In this document: piece after piece, positions 1 to 8,889 of the stretch
Layout of the letters: every line of letters begins with the position of its first letter
Numbering within the stretch: the stretch's first letter is position 1
NCBI GenBank assembly: GCA_038231815.1
Contig: JBBRKQ010000030.1
Span: 1 to 41,993, forward strand
DNA length: 41,993 nt
Direction: 5' to 3'
Source of the DNA: CAILKP01 sp038231815
Lineage (GTDB): Bacteria; Planctomycetota; Phycisphaerae; Phycisphaerales; UBA1924
Notes under the pieces: model-generated
What the model saw: only the letters and a program-made list of their open reading frames with translations
What the model was told of the DNA's origin: nothing
The model's database searches: none
Translations under genes and position numbers: made by a program

Positions 1-24
1 CGGGAAAACCCTTGGTCCGAAAAC

Positions 25-222
25 TTAGCAGCCTGCGCCGAAGGCGTTGATGAACGCGACGAAGTCGTTGCCATCAACGATGCCATCGGGGCCGCCGTTT
101 GGGCCACCGGCGACATCGGCCAGAGGGTCGCTGGCGCCGAAGGCGTTTATGAAGGCGACGAAGTCGTTGCCATCGACGATGCCGTCAGGGCCACCGTTTG
201 GGCCGCCGGCGAGATCTGCCAG
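25..222 (-). repeat. Two tandem 99-bp units encoding dockerin-like repeats
   Basis: Two direct repeats with a 99-bp period encode the twin 33-residue C-terminal modules of the secreted protein. Differences are mostly synonymous third-position changes, for example ATC versus GTC in the GIVDG core, so the protein copies are closer than the DNA copies. The D-x-N/D-G-x-D pattern suggests calcium-binding loops. Confidence 0.85.
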
Positions 223-2934
223 GCAGGCGGCGGGAGCGCAGGTGGGCCGCGCGGCGACGGCGGTGAAGGTAAGGGCACGGTTGCCGGTGGCAAGGCTTGC
301 ACCGGCGACGCTGACGGCGGCGGTGCCGGCTTGATTTTCAATACCGATGGTGTAGTCACCGGTGGCGTTTTCGATGTCGATGGTGCCGTAGCGGAATTGT
401 ACGTTTCCGTTCTCGAACAGGACGATTTGGAAGGTGTTGCTGCCGACGGTGATGAACTGGGGGACGTTGGTCCACTGGGCGATGAAGCGGGCATCGACAC
501 CGGGGGTGCCGAGCGTTTGGTAGGTGATAGAGCCTTGGGTGCGGGCATCAAGATCATCCCACAGGCCGTAGATCGCGGCGTTGGGTGTTGCAAGCGAGGG
601 GATTGCGCTGTTTAGGTTCGCGGTGGAGCCCGCATCGAAGGAAAGGAAGCCGTTGGTGCTGATGAAGGCAGTGGTGTAGGGGGCGCCATAGACGCTGGTG
701 GTGAAGCCGAGTGGGACTGACTGGAAGCCGTCATCAAGGTTGCCGGTGGTGGGCACGAGGGTGGTGCCGGTGGCGGCGATATCTTCAAACGCATCACCGG
801 TGGTGGTGAGCGTGTAGGTGGCGGGAATGGTGCAGGTGGTGCCTGCACCGGCGAACACGCCGCCCTGGGTGTTGCAGGCGATGGCGGAGATGACTGCGCA
901 TTCGGTACCGTTTGACAGGCAGCAGCCACCGATGGCATCTGTCACTGCGAAGGCGATGATGCCGTTGCCGGTGCGAGTTTGAGCATCCAGAATATTGAAT
1001 GCGAGCGGGTATGAAGCGGCGGGGCGGAGTGCGGGCACCGACATTGTGCCGGTGAAGATGTTGTCATTGGCGGTGAGATCGGGGGCGACGCCATCATCAC
1101 TGAGGTTGATTGTGCCAAGGCCGAGCGCGCCGGTGGCAACGCTGACGACGGTGCCGGTTGATTGGGGCACCTGGCCCGGGGTTACGGTGACGCGGAGGGT
1201 CACGTCTTGAGCGGAGCCGTTGTTGATGGATGCGGCTGTAGCGGTGCCAACGCCGGTGGGGCTGGTTGGCGTGGGGGCCACGATGTTGAGCGTGTAGCCG
1301 CCGCCGGTTGGGGCTGAGCCGAACGAGGACAGCATGACCTTGACGTTTTGACCGTCGGTGAGGTTTGCGCTCAGGGAGGAGAGGTTGCCGGTGCCTGAGT
1401 CGTCGTCGCAGGCGAGGAGGGCGCCGCCGCAGGAGTCGTAGAGGGCGAGGATGGTGTCGGACTGTGCGCTGCCCTCGGTGTTGAACAGGTAGCTGCCGGC
1501 CAAGCCTGCGGTGAAGCTGAACCAGACACCCTTGTTGGAGTTGGTCTGGCAGGCGGGGGTCTCTCCGGGGCCGGTGGTTGCCAGGGAGTTGTTGCCGGTG
1601 GCGGCGGGGGAACCTGCGGAGACGGTAGTGGCGGATGCACAATTATCGTTGGCGGGCGGGGGCACGATTACGGTCACCGAGAAGCTGCCTGAGCTTGGGC
1701 CGGTGATGGAATCTGTGATGGTAAAGGGGATGTTTTTGACGCCAACGGGCAGGGCGCCGGGCAGGGAGATGGATGAACTGAGCCAATTTGCCGTGACACC
1801 ATCGCGGAGCAGAATGACGTTGTCTGGCGCGAGGTTGCCGGTGAGAGATGAGACATCAGCGGTGACTTGGGTGATGTTGGCCAAGCTGCTGGTGGGAGCC
1901 GGGGTGACGGCGATGGACAGCACTGTGCTGGCACCTTGGCCGACGGGGTTTGGCGTTGCCGAGCCGATGCCGGTTGCGCCGGAGGCTGCGATGACGGTGA
2001 ATTGGGCGAACTGAACATCACCGATGGTGTTGGCGGCGAAGGTGAGCGGGATGGTGACGACGGGGTTTACGCCGTCGTTGATGAGGACGTTGCAGGTGCC
2101 GGTGCCGGTTGCGCCGCTGGGGTTGACGACGTTGTCAACGATGGCGTTTGGGAAGTCGAGCACGAAACCGTTGCGGAAATCATCATCGATTGCGGCGGGC
2201 TGGTTGTTGGCGAACTGCCACTGACCAACGGCCAGCGTGTAGGTGCCGGGGGGAAGGTTGCGGATCATTTTACCGGTGGCGCTGCTTGAGTTGAACTCAT
2301 CATCATTGCCAGCGGTGGGGACTGCGTTGTAGTTCGCATCGTACAGCCAGAAGTCTGTATCTACACCTGCGAAGGTGCCGACGCCGGCGGTGCGGATATC
2401 GATATTGCCGGTTTGCACGGGGATTCCGCTGATGGCCGGGATTACGGGGATGTCGAGCAGCGTTGCGGTGTATGCGGCTGAGGTTGAACCCGAACCGGTG
2501 GCGCGGTAGAAAATTTCTTCCTGCTTGCCGAAGCCGTACCAGACGACAGCGCGGCCGGGATTTGTGATTGATGAGCCGGTTTGTACGGTTGTGTCTGCGG
2601 TGCCGATGGTGCCGGCGCTTTGAGACAAGCCGCGGAGGGTGACCGTGTGGCCACTGGTGGTGCTGGCCAAGGCGAGTCGGTGGCGGTAAATGCCGAGGGG
2701 GGCGGCGGCGGTTTTGATTCGGAAATAATCTGCGGAGGTGGCAACGACGGTGGTGGTGCTGGTGCTGGTGGAGGTGCCGGTGGTGGTGCCGTTTATAGTG
2801 TCACCGCTGGCCATGCCGACGACAGGGGTGGCGGTGGTTTTGGAGTCGTTTGGCTCGACCTCATCGAACGGGGCGGCTAGCGCGGTGCCGGCGCAAGCGA
2901 TAAGGCCAAGAACGATCATGGTGCTGCGAGTCAT
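25..2934 (-). CDS. Secreted multidomain protein with C-terminal GC-type dockerin-like repeats
   Basis: A 969-residue exported protein of unknown function. The start at 2934 (MTRSTMIVLGL) is preferred because AAAGGG lies 9 nt upstream; an in-frame ATG lies at 2952. Residues 1-20 form a signal peptide with an ALA cleavage site. An EVEPNDS motif opens the mature protein. Residues about 428-553 (ANDNCASAT to LACDDDSG) resemble a pre-peptidase-C-like surface domain common in planctomycetes. Residues about 558-668 resemble a choice-of-anchor-X-type beta domain, and about 721-895 resemble a nidogen-like beta domain (FISTNGFLSF). The last 66 residues hold two nearly identical 33-residue repeats with GGPDGIVDGNDFVAFINAFG, ending in GC; such dockerin-like tails are thought to anchor surface proteins. 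No catalytic motif was recognised. Confidence 0.85.
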   Translation of the reverse strand: MTRSTMIVLGLIACAGTALAAPFDEVEPNDSKTTATPVVGMASGDTINGTTTGTSTSTSTTTVVATSADYFRIKTAAAPLGIYRHRLALASTTSGHTVTLRGLSQSAGTIGTADTTVQTGSSITNPGRAVVWYGFGKQEEIFYRATGSGSTSAAYTATLLDIPVIPAISGIPVQTGNIDIRTAGVGTFAGVDTDFWLYDANYNAVPTAGNDDEFNSSSATGKMIRNLPPGTYTLAVGQWQFANNQPAAIDDDFRNGFVLDFPNAIVDNVVNPSGATGTGTCNVLINDGVNPVVTIPLTFAANTIGDVQFAQFTVIAASGATGIGSATPNPVGQGASTVLSIAVTPAPTSSLANITQVTADVSSLTGNLAPDNVILLRDGVTANWLSSSISLPGALPVGVKNIPFTITDSITGPSSGSFSVTVIVPPPANDNCASATTVSAGSPAATGNNSLATTGPGETPACQTNSNKGVWFSFTAGLAGSYLFNTEGSAQSDTILALYDSCGGALLACDDDSGTGNLSSLSANLTDGQNVKVMLSSFGSAPTGGGYTLNIVAPTPTSPTGVGTATAASINNGSAQDVTLRVTVTPGQVPQSTGTVVSVATGALGLGTINLSDDGVAPDLTANDNIFTGTMSVPALRPAASYPLAFNILDAQTRTGNGIIAFAVTDAIGGCCLSNGTECAVISAIACNTQGGVFAGAGTTCTIPATYTLTTTGDAFEDIAATGTTLVPTTGNLDDGFQSVPLGFTTSVYGAPYTTAFISTNGFLSFDAGSTANLNSAIPSLATPNAAIYGLWDDLDARTQGSITYQTLGTPGVDARFIAQWTNVPQFITVGSNTFQIVLFENGNVQFRYGTIDIENATGDYTIGIENQAGTAAVSVAGASLATGNRALTFTAVAARPTCAPAACLADLAGGPNGGPDGIVDGNDFVAFINAFGASDPLADVAGGPNGGPDGIVDGNDFVAFINAFGAGC

Positions 2935-3638
2935 AGTTTGCATCCCTTTCATCCAACATCGACCGCGACGACCTGGCCGCGGCCCACAAGGGCGTGCGGC
3001 ACGCGACGCGTAGCAGCATATTAGAAACGGGGGTCGCACCGGGTCCATGGGAAATGTAACGCTTTACATTGATGGGCTTTATAACTTTGAGGAGGACGTG
3101 CTGTCGCTGGGGAGCTGGGATTTTCAGTCGGTTTTTTGTACGTATTTATGCTGATGCTTCGTTTTGGTTTGCCGAAAACATCGCAGTTGGAGTGAGCGAT
3201 GGGGCAGCCCTGGGTTTGGATTCTTGGCGTGGAGGTGCATGGCCCATTTTCGCGGGCGGAGTATTTGGGCAGGGTGGACGCAGGGCAACGCGGGTGGGGA
3301 TTAAAGGACCAAATACAGGTCATGGGAGCTTTGTTTAGAAGCGGTACGCGTTGTGGGGCGCGTTTGTGTGGAGGCGCTGACGAGATGACGGGGAGGGCGG
3401 TGGTGGTGCGGCGGAAGTGCTGACGCGTGGTGGTGGTGGCTTGCCGCACGCGGGGGTGGTTGAGGCTGGAGCAATCGCGGCGTGTTTGAAAGTGTTCGCT
3501 GGCACGATATTGCGGTGGTCTCCCGTGATGGCGGCGCACTGGCTAGCATCGCCGCGTTTTTGTTTGTACCCATCGTGCCGCATTCGCGGCGACGAACGAA
3601 GATGTAGACGGTTTTTCTCTACCGGAGCTAGCAGCGTC
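2935..3638. other. Gene-free divergent intergenic region
   Basis: About 700 bases lie between the divergent dockerin-protein and GxxExxY genes. Short ORFs occur on both strands but have biased, low-complexity translations (His/Pro/Arg or Gly-rich) and no recognisable family. It must contain the promoters of both genes, but none could be assigned convincingly. A TGGCAC at 3500-3505 is followed by TTGC at one base less than sigma54 spacing. Confidence 0.5.
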
Positions 3639-4316
3639 ATGTACAACGACTTTGATCGGCGCCCTCATACCAGCGGCAATGCCGGGGGCGGATATTCCGG
3701 GGGCGGAAGCGGTGGAGGTTTAGGAGGCGGGGCTGGCGGTTCAAACGGTGGCGGCGGGGGCCGCAATCGCGGTGATCGATCTGACCGTGGGGAGCGTGGC
3801 GAGCGGCGCGGGGTGCCGCTGAGCGAGCTGGATCCGAGCCTGACGGCGATTAGCCATCGGGTGATTGGCTGTGCGCGGGATGTGCATATGTCACTGGGGC
3901 CTGGCTACGAGCCGGCGGTGTATCGCGAGGCGCTGAAGCACGAGATGAGCGCGCAGGGCATTGCGTTTGCTGAGAACCACGCGTTCCGGGTGCAGTACAA
4001 AGGGGTGACGGTGGGCAGCATCGCGGCGGATTTGTTTATTGCCGATCGATTTGTGGTTACGGTTGCGGCCGTTGCCGGGGAGATTGGTTCGACCGAGCGT
4101 CACCAGCTTCGTTCGGTGCTTCGCTCGGGAGATTTGGAACTTGGGTTAATTATTAACTTTGCCGGCCGGCTGCTGAAGGATGGGCTTGTGCGGGTACTCA
4201 ACCCGGACAAGATTGCCTATCTCAAAAACCAGCAGACCGATGGCCCGGTCGAGAACATCGAGGCCATCAGCAGCGCCACTGATGAGGTCTACGACCCCGA
4301 TGCCGCAGGTCGATGA
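3639..4316 (+). CDS. GxxExxY-family protein with degenerate nuclease motif
   Basis: A 225-residue protein. Residues 12-60 are a Gly/Arg/Asp-rich low-complexity tail (GGGGGRNRGDRSDRGERGERR). Residues about 65-200 match the GxxExxY family, a PD-(D/E)XK-like fold: LGPGYEPAVYREAL, then IAADLFIADRFVV, then LGLIINF and RVLNP. Two family features are changed. The signature Glu is displaced by one position (GYEPAVY instead of GxxExxY), and the usual ExK of the VVELKAV strand reads VVTVAAV, so the catalytic Glu and Lys appear lost. The start is the ATG before YNDFD; upstream in-frame codons give an implausible sequence and only a weak GGAG lies 12 nt upstream. A strong hairpin follows the stop. It is probably a binding protein rather than a nuclease. 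Confidence 0.8.
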   Translation: MYNDFDRRPHTSGNAGGGYSGGGSGGGLGGGAGGSNGGGGGRNRGDRSDRGERGERRGVPLSELDPSLTAISHRVIGCARDVHMSLGPGYEPAVYREALKHEMSAQGIAFAENHAFRVQYKGVTVGSIAADLFIADRFVVTVAAVAGEIGSTERHQLRSVLRSGDLELGLIINFAGRLLKDGLVRVLNPDKIAYLKNQQTDGPVENIEAISSATDEVYDPDAAGR

Positions 4317-4353
4317 GCACGCCGCCCTACCGTCAAACCATCCCGAATTTTCG

Positions 4354-4390
4354 CGCACCCCGCTGCGATGCTCAGCGGGGTGCGTTGTTT
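4354..4390. terminator. Bidirectional hairpin terminator
   Basis: A perfect 12-bp stem (CGCACCCCGCTG with CAGCGGGGTGCG) and a 7-nt loop at 4354-4384, followed by TTGTTT. It lies between the convergent GxxExxY gene and the NVGIG-repeat protein gene and can serve both. Confidence 0.85.
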
Positions 4391-4439
4391 CCATGATGGC
4401 GGCGCGATATGAAAAGGTCGTGAGGCATCACGCGAACGC

Positions 4440-5657
4440 TCACGGCAACGGGGATGTGACGGTGTAGGTGATGCGCACAGCGACGATCTGATGCAGTTCC
4501 GGTCCGAAGCTCTGCAGATTCGCGCGGAGCCAGTACACGTTTGAGTTATTACCGATGCCGAATCCAGCCAGATCCACACCGGCGACGCGGATAGCAGCGC
4601 TCTGGCCGGTCGTGCTGACACTAGCGATCGTCGAGACAACGCCGGTCGTCGTCGATGTACGCCCAAACGCGAGCGTGAAGTCTACCGGACGACTGTCGCT
4701 GTATGTCAGATCGATGCGCTGTACTTGGCATCCGTCGGGTAGTTCCACCGGCGCGATGAAGCTCGCGGTGCTGGCCCCGTAACCGCGCACACCCAGTTCG
4801 TCGTAATATCCGAAGCTTCCGGAATCCCTGCTAACGGTATCGGGAAGGAAGCTCGCACCGTGGATCGACTTCACGCGGAACGTTGGGCTTAAACCGATCT
4901 GGCCGTTGACGAACAGTTTGCGGGAAGCATCGGGCGCGGCACCGATTCCGACGTTGCCGTTGCCGTTGTTGATGGTCAGGTTGGTTCCTGCTACCGAGTT
5001 AAAGGAGGTGCTTCCCGCCGCCACACCCTCATTAAAGATACCGAAGAAGCCGTCGGTGCCGCCGTTGACGCGGAGATCACCGTTTGGGTTGTCGATCCGA
5101 AAGTACGAACCGCCGCCGGAGGCGATATCAAGCTTGCCGCCGGGGAGGCTCGTTCCGATGCCCACATTGCCGGCATTGGTGACGTTGACAACACCCGTGC
5201 CTGTGCCGTCAGGACGGACAAGCGCAGTCGCCACCGTTGCCGATGCCGCGGTCATCGCGGTAATAGCCGATATGGCCCGCGGCGCGCTGGTAATCTGGAG
5301 TTGCGGCGCAAGCACGGTGAAGCCCGCAAGGTTGTCGCAGCCAAGCCCGGTATCACGACGAACCTCAAGTTCGAGAAGACGGCTCTGGCTACCGGCGAAC
5401 TGAGATCCGAAGTCCAGCGTGGCTGTGAACTTGCCATCAGTGATGTTTACGTTGTCACGGCACACGGTGGGCCCGAGCTGCGTGGCACTCCCCGCAGCGT
5501 CGTACAGCCGGAACCGGATGTCATGCAGACCGCTGGCCGGTGCGCCGGCGGAAAGAAGTTCCCCCTGGTATGTAAACGACGTTGGAGTGGTCGACGGTGT
5601 CTGAGCGGACGCCTGCGCGACGACACCGAGCAAAAAGATCGCAGCAAAAACTCTCAT
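4440..5657 (-). CDS. Secreted protein with phage-tail-fibre-like NVGIG modules
   Basis: A 405-residue exported protein. The start at 5657 is set by AAGGAG 5 nt upstream of the ATG and by the signal peptide MRVFAAIFLLGVVAQASA. The N-terminal part (FTYQGELLSAGAPASGLHD and DGKFTATLDFG) resembles a domain frequently found on bacterial surface proteins that carry tail-fibre-like modules. Two modules follow, GNVGIGTSLPGGKLDI and GNVGIGAAPDASRKLFVNG, of the type seen in trimeric tail fibres. The C-terminal 140 residues form a beta-rich domain (VELPDGCQVQRIDLTY to VAVRITYTV). There is no S74 chaperone domain and no neighbouring phage gene. It may be a trimeric surface fibre; its role is unknown. Confidence 0.75.
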   Translation of the reverse strand: MRVFAAIFLLGVVAQASAQTPSTTPTSFTYQGELLSAGAPASGLHDIRFRLYDAAGSATQLGPTVCRDNVNITDGKFTATLDFGSQFAGSQSRLLELEVRRDTGLGCDNLAGFTVLAPQLQITSAPRAISAITAMTAASATVATALVRPDGTGTGVVNVTNAGNVGIGTSLPGGKLDIASGGGSYFRIDNPNGDLRVNGGTDGFFGIFNEGVAAGSTSFNSVAGTNLTINNGNGNVGIGAAPDASRKLFVNGQIGLSPTFRVKSIHGASFLPDTVSRDSGSFGYYDELGVRGYGASTASFIAPVELPDGCQVQRIDLTYSDSRPVDFTLAFGRTSTTTGVVSTIASVSTTGQSAAIRVAGVDLAGFGIGNNSNVYWLRANLQSFGPELHQIVAVRITYTVTSPLP

Positions 5658-5760
5658 GTAAACTCCTTGTAAGTACCGCTCCGGTGGCATGATAGGCGTA
5701 TACGGCCTCTGGCGCGAGTGCCTTTTAGCCGAGATCCAGTCAACCAAGCTATCTTTGCCC

Positions 5761-7101
5761 ATGCCCAGAACCAACCGCGAGCAACGAATCGTCATTACCG
5801 GCATGGGCTGGGTGAACCCGCTGGCCCACAGCGTGGAGGCAACTTGGGCCGCACTGCTCGCCGGCATGTCGGGCATGGGGCCAATTACACGGTTTGATGC
5901 GCGGACGTTTAAGTCTAACTTTGCTGCGGAGGTGAAGAACTTTACGCTCTCGCAGCATCTGGCCAGTGCGGAGGCGCACAAGGATGCGGGGCTGAATGCG
6001 CAGTTTGCGTTGGCGGCAGCGCAGCAGGCGTTTATGCACGCGGGGCTTGATAGGGCCAAGCTGAACCCGCGGCGGTTTGGGCTGTACATGGGCTCGGGCG
6101 AGGGCACGCTTGATTTTCCTAACTATGCGGGCACCCATGTGGCTGCGTGGGATGAGACTGCCCGCAAGGTTGATGGGGCCAAGTGGACGACGGAGGCGTA
6201 CAAGCGGATGGTGCCGGTGCGTGAGACTGAGCAGGAGGCCAACATGACTATTAGCCATGTGGCGTGGGAGTTTGGCTGCCGCGGACCTGCGAATAACTGC
6301 TTGACTGCGTGCGCTGCATCGATTCAGGCGATTGGGGAGGCGTTTGAGATTTTACGGCGCGGGGATGCGGACATTATGTTTGCGGGCGGGGCGCACACGA
6401 TGATTCATCCGCTGGGTGTGACGGGGTTTATTCGACTGACGGCGATGAGCACCCGCAACGATGACCCGACGCACGCGGCGCGACCGTTTGACCAGACGCG
6501 GGACGGGTTTGTGATGGGTGAGGGCGCGGGGATGCTGGTGATGGAAACCGCCGAGCATGCGGCGGCCCGCGGGGCGCGGGTGCTGGCGGAGATTACGGGG
6601 TACGGCTCATCTGCCGATGCGTACCGGATTACGGATATTCAGCCTGAGGGCCGCGGGCCGGCGGCGGCGATGCACGGGGCGCTGCGGCAGGCGGGGATTA
6701 ACCCTGCTGAGATGCTTGCTGGGGGCCGCCCACCGGTGCAGTACATCGCGGCGCACGGGACTGGGACGAAGGAGAATGACAAGATTGAGACGGCGGCGAT
6801 AAAGCAGGTATTTGGCGAGCTTGCGCACAAGATACCACTGTCGAGCATTAAGAGCATGATGGGTCACCTGATTGCGGCGGCGGGTGTGAGCAACGTGATT
6901 ACGGCGATTAAGGTGATGGAGACGGGGAAGATACCGCCGACGATGAACTACACGACGCCGGATGCGAATCTTGATTTGGATTATGTGCCGAATGTTTATC
7001 GCGATGCGAGCGGCACGGGTGGGGTGCAGGCGTGTTTGTGTAATAGTTATGGGTTTGGTGGGCAGAATGATGCGGTGCTGATTAGCGGCCCGGCAAAATA
7101 A
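5761..7101 (+). CDS. fabF: Beta-ketoacyl-ACP synthase II
   Basis: A 446-residue condensing enzyme that elongates acyl-ACP with malonyl-ACP in cytoplasmic fatty acid synthesis. The Cys-His-His active site is visible: Cys184 in NNCLTACAAS, His332 in AAHGTGTKENDKIE and His369 in SIKSMMGHLIAAAG. The GFVMGEGAGMLV and NSYGFGGQNDAVL signatures are intact. The start (MPRTNREQRIVITGMG) was chosen because the family begins near RIVITGMG; an upstream ATG at 5689 adds 24 unrelated residues. No clear Shine-Dalgarno sequence is present. It stands alone, divergent from the NVGIG-repeat gene, without acpP or fabG beside it. Specialised ketosynthases share these motifs, but the length and motif set fit FabF best. 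Confidence 0.9.
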   Translation: MPRTNREQRIVITGMGWVNPLAHSVEATWAALLAGMSGMGPITRFDARTFKSNFAAEVKNFTLSQHLASAEAHKDAGLNAQFALAAAQQAFMHAGLDRAKLNPRRFGLYMGSGEGTLDFPNYAGTHVAAWDETARKVDGAKWTTEAYKRMVPVRETEQEANMTISHVAWEFGCRGPANNCLTACAASIQAIGEAFEILRRGDADIMFAGGAHTMIHPLGVTGFIRLTAMSTRNDDPTHAARPFDQTRDGFVMGEGAGMLVMETAEHAAARGARVLAEITGYGSSADAYRITDIQPEGRGPAAAMHGALRQAGINPAEMLAGGRPPVQYIAAHGTGTKENDKIETAAIKQVFGELAHKIPLSSIKSMMGHLIAAAGVSNVITAIKVMETGKIPPTMNYTTPDANLDLDYVPNVYRDASGTGGVQACLCNSYGFGGQNDAVLISGPAK

Positions 7102-7127
7102 TGGACTGGACTGTGCCTCCCCCGTGG

Positions 7128-7152
7128 CATCGCCATCTTGGGCGATGGTTTT
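7128..7152 (+). terminator. Probable terminator after fabF
   Basis: A 7-bp stem CATCGCC/GGCGATG with a 6-nt loop (7128-7147) is followed by GTTTT, 26 nt after the fabF stop. The stem is short, so confidence is moderate. Confidence 0.55.
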
Positions 7153-7454
7153 GCCGTTTTGCCGACGCACTGGCTGCGGCGCAGTCGATGATTCCGCGTG
7201 GACCACTACCTGAGCCATGCCGGGACCCCGCACACACAAGCTGAGCCATCACCCCAAAAAAACGGTATCAATGATCAGTCCGCTCTAGATCGGCGACAAC
7301 GGAACTTTATGGGCCTGTGGGCCTGCGGACGCTCCGCGAACGGCGCTGCTGCTCATTGCAGTTGCGAGTGTTCTAAAATCGGCCCGGGACCAAACCATCC
7401 GTGTCTCGCAACTTGCTAACCCGAGATACAACGGGCCGGAAACCCCGCAACTGC
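7153..7454. other. Gene-free stretch between convergent genes
   Basis: About 300 bases between fabF and the M50 protease gene. No ORF with recognisable content, no repeat and no convincing RNA structure was seen. Confidence 0.5.
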
Positions 7455-8594
7455 TCACCCACTGCGCCGCTTTGTTTCGGTTTCTTGCTGCAGCATTTTC
7501 TTTTCTTTGCTGCTGAGGCTTCCCATTCCTGTCGCTTTGATTTTGGCGAGGATGCGATCGATTTCGGTTTGGCGCTCGGCACGCTCGGCGGCGGCTTGTT
7601 CGGCTTCGCGGCGGCGCTTTTCGGCGGCTTTTTCAGCGGCACGGTTGGCGGCGCGTTCTGCTTCGGCGGCTTCCATGTCATCGGCGGGGTCGTTACCGCT
7701 GCGCCATGCGGGGGTTGCCCAGGGCTCGGCTGCTTCAGCGGTGCTGGCGTTGCCCATCATCATGCGCAGGCGCTGGCGCTCGGCATAGCAGGTGAGGCCG
7801 CCGAAGATTGCGATGCCGACGAGCATGTTGTTTTGCGTGTACAAGCCGGCCATGCCGAGGGCTACTGCGCTGACAAAGCCAACGTTTACGGTCACGGCCA
7901 TGGATCGCCGGTAGCCCATGCGGTTCCAGAGCACTGCCTGCCAGAGACGGCCACCATCCATAGGGAACATTGGCACGAGGACGTTGAAGGCGAGCAGCAC
8001 TAGGTTGGTGTAGTACAGCCACCACAGGCCACGCTGGGCCCAGGACATGGTAAAGTCAATTTGTGCGGCCAGCGGCGAAAGCGGGTTGAATTGGTAGAGC
8101 ACGCTTCCCGGCACACCGGTTGCCAGCAGGCCGAGCGCCAGGATTGGTGTCAGGGCCACGTTGACCAAGGGGCCGCCGGCGGTGGTCCAAAAATGAGCCC
8201 GCCAGGAAAATGGCGGATTGCAGGATGCGAGCCCGCCGAGGGGCCAGAGCAGGACATCATCCGCCTCGCCACCGACGGCCCGGCAGGCGAAGCAGTGCCC
8301 AAACTCGTGCAGCAACACCAGCACCAGCAGACTTGCCATGGCCAGCGCTACGTGGATGATTGACCCGGCAAACCCGGCTCGAACCAACTCGACCGCGGCG
8401 AAGGCCACGTACAACAAGCTCAGACGGACTGAAATGCCGGATGTTCGAAAGAGCGGAATGGCCCAATTGAGCGGATTATCTCCCTGCTGCCACAAGCCGG
8501 ACCACCAGTTGCCTAATCGTCCGGAGACGGTGCCACGGCCGCCACCGGGCTGCTGGTCATCACCATCGGATTTGGTCAGTCTTAACTTCGCCAT
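7455..8594 (-). CDS. Membrane site-2 protease family (M50) metallopeptidase
   Basis: A 379-residue multi-pass membrane protein of the M50 family, which cleaves substrates inside the membrane. The zinc-binding HEFGH motif is at residues 96-100 inside a hydrophobic helix, and the third ligand motif NVLVPMFPMDGGRL carries Asp213. WTTAGGPLVNV is also typical. The C-terminal 100 residues are a charged Ala/Glu/Arg coiled-coil stretch followed by EIDRILAKIKATGMGSLSSK, a short helical module also seen at the ends of other bacterial membrane proteases. The start at 8594 (MAKLRL) avoids a repetitive upstream extension (VETLVETLVET) that comes from a DNA tandem repeat. No clear ribosome-binding site was found. 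The substrate is unknown. Confidence 0.85.
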   Translation of the reverse strand: MAKLRLTKSDGDDQQPGGGRGTVSGRLGNWWSGLWQQGDNPLNWAIPLFRTSGISVRLSLLYVAFAAVELVRAGFAGSIIHVALAMASLLVLVLLHEFGHCFACRAVGGEADDVLLWPLGGLASCNPPFSWRAHFWTTAGGPLVNVALTPILALGLLATGVPGSVLYQFNPLSPLAAQIDFTMSWAQRGLWWLYYTNLVLLAFNVLVPMFPMDGGRLWQAVLWNRMGYRRSMAVTVNVGFVSAVALGMAGLYTQNNMLVGIAIFGGLTCYAERQRLRMMMGNASTAEAAEPWATPAWRSGNDPADDMEAAEAERAANRAAEKAAEKRRREAEQAAAERAERQTEIDRILAKIKATGMGSLSSKEKKMLQQETETKRRSG

Positions 8595-8637
8595 GAGAGG
8601 GGTGTCACACTTCGGAAGGCGTAAGGCTTGGAGCCGG

Positions 8638-8685
8638 GTTTCAACTAGAGTTTCAACTAAAGTCTCAACTGGGGTTTCAACTCGC
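8638..8685. repeat. Four tandem 12-bp repeats upstream of the M50 gene
   Basis: Four head-to-tail units of GTTTCAACTNNN (third copy GTCTCAACT) lie 44-91 bp upstream of the M50 protease start. On the minus strand they read AGTTGAAAC-like. They could be operator sites or a simple repeat expansion. Confidence 0.8.
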
Positions 8686-8889
8686 TTGCGGGCAAAGCAG
8701 GCCAATCCTGCGCACATCAGTTATACCAGCCAAATGTCGCCGGGATTCACCAGAGTTCGTCCATTCTCGGCCCTCGATTCAGCAGTGCCGGCGAAGGTGA
8801 GCCAGCGGTGTCGAAATCATGCCGCGGCGATGGGGACGGTCTGTGGAAAGCGCTGGATCCGCGCACGGACCGCTGAGGATTTAGCCCGG

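Noticed and set aside
3497..3512. TGGCACG followed by TTGC upstream of the GxxExxY gene, resembling a sigma54 promoter
   Set aside because: The spacing between GG and GC is 9, not 10, and the gene has no flagellar link.
3021..3539. 172-codon minus-strand ORF in the first intergenic region
   Set aside because: His/Pro/Arg-rich translation with no recognisable domain and no ribosome-binding site.
4440..5657. Prophage tail-fibre remnant
   Set aside because: The protein has a signal peptide and a good ribosome-binding site, and no other phage gene is nearby.
7401..8003. 200-codon plus-strand ORF over the M50 protease gene
   Set aside because: Gly/Cys/His-rich antisense reading of a well-supported membrane protease.
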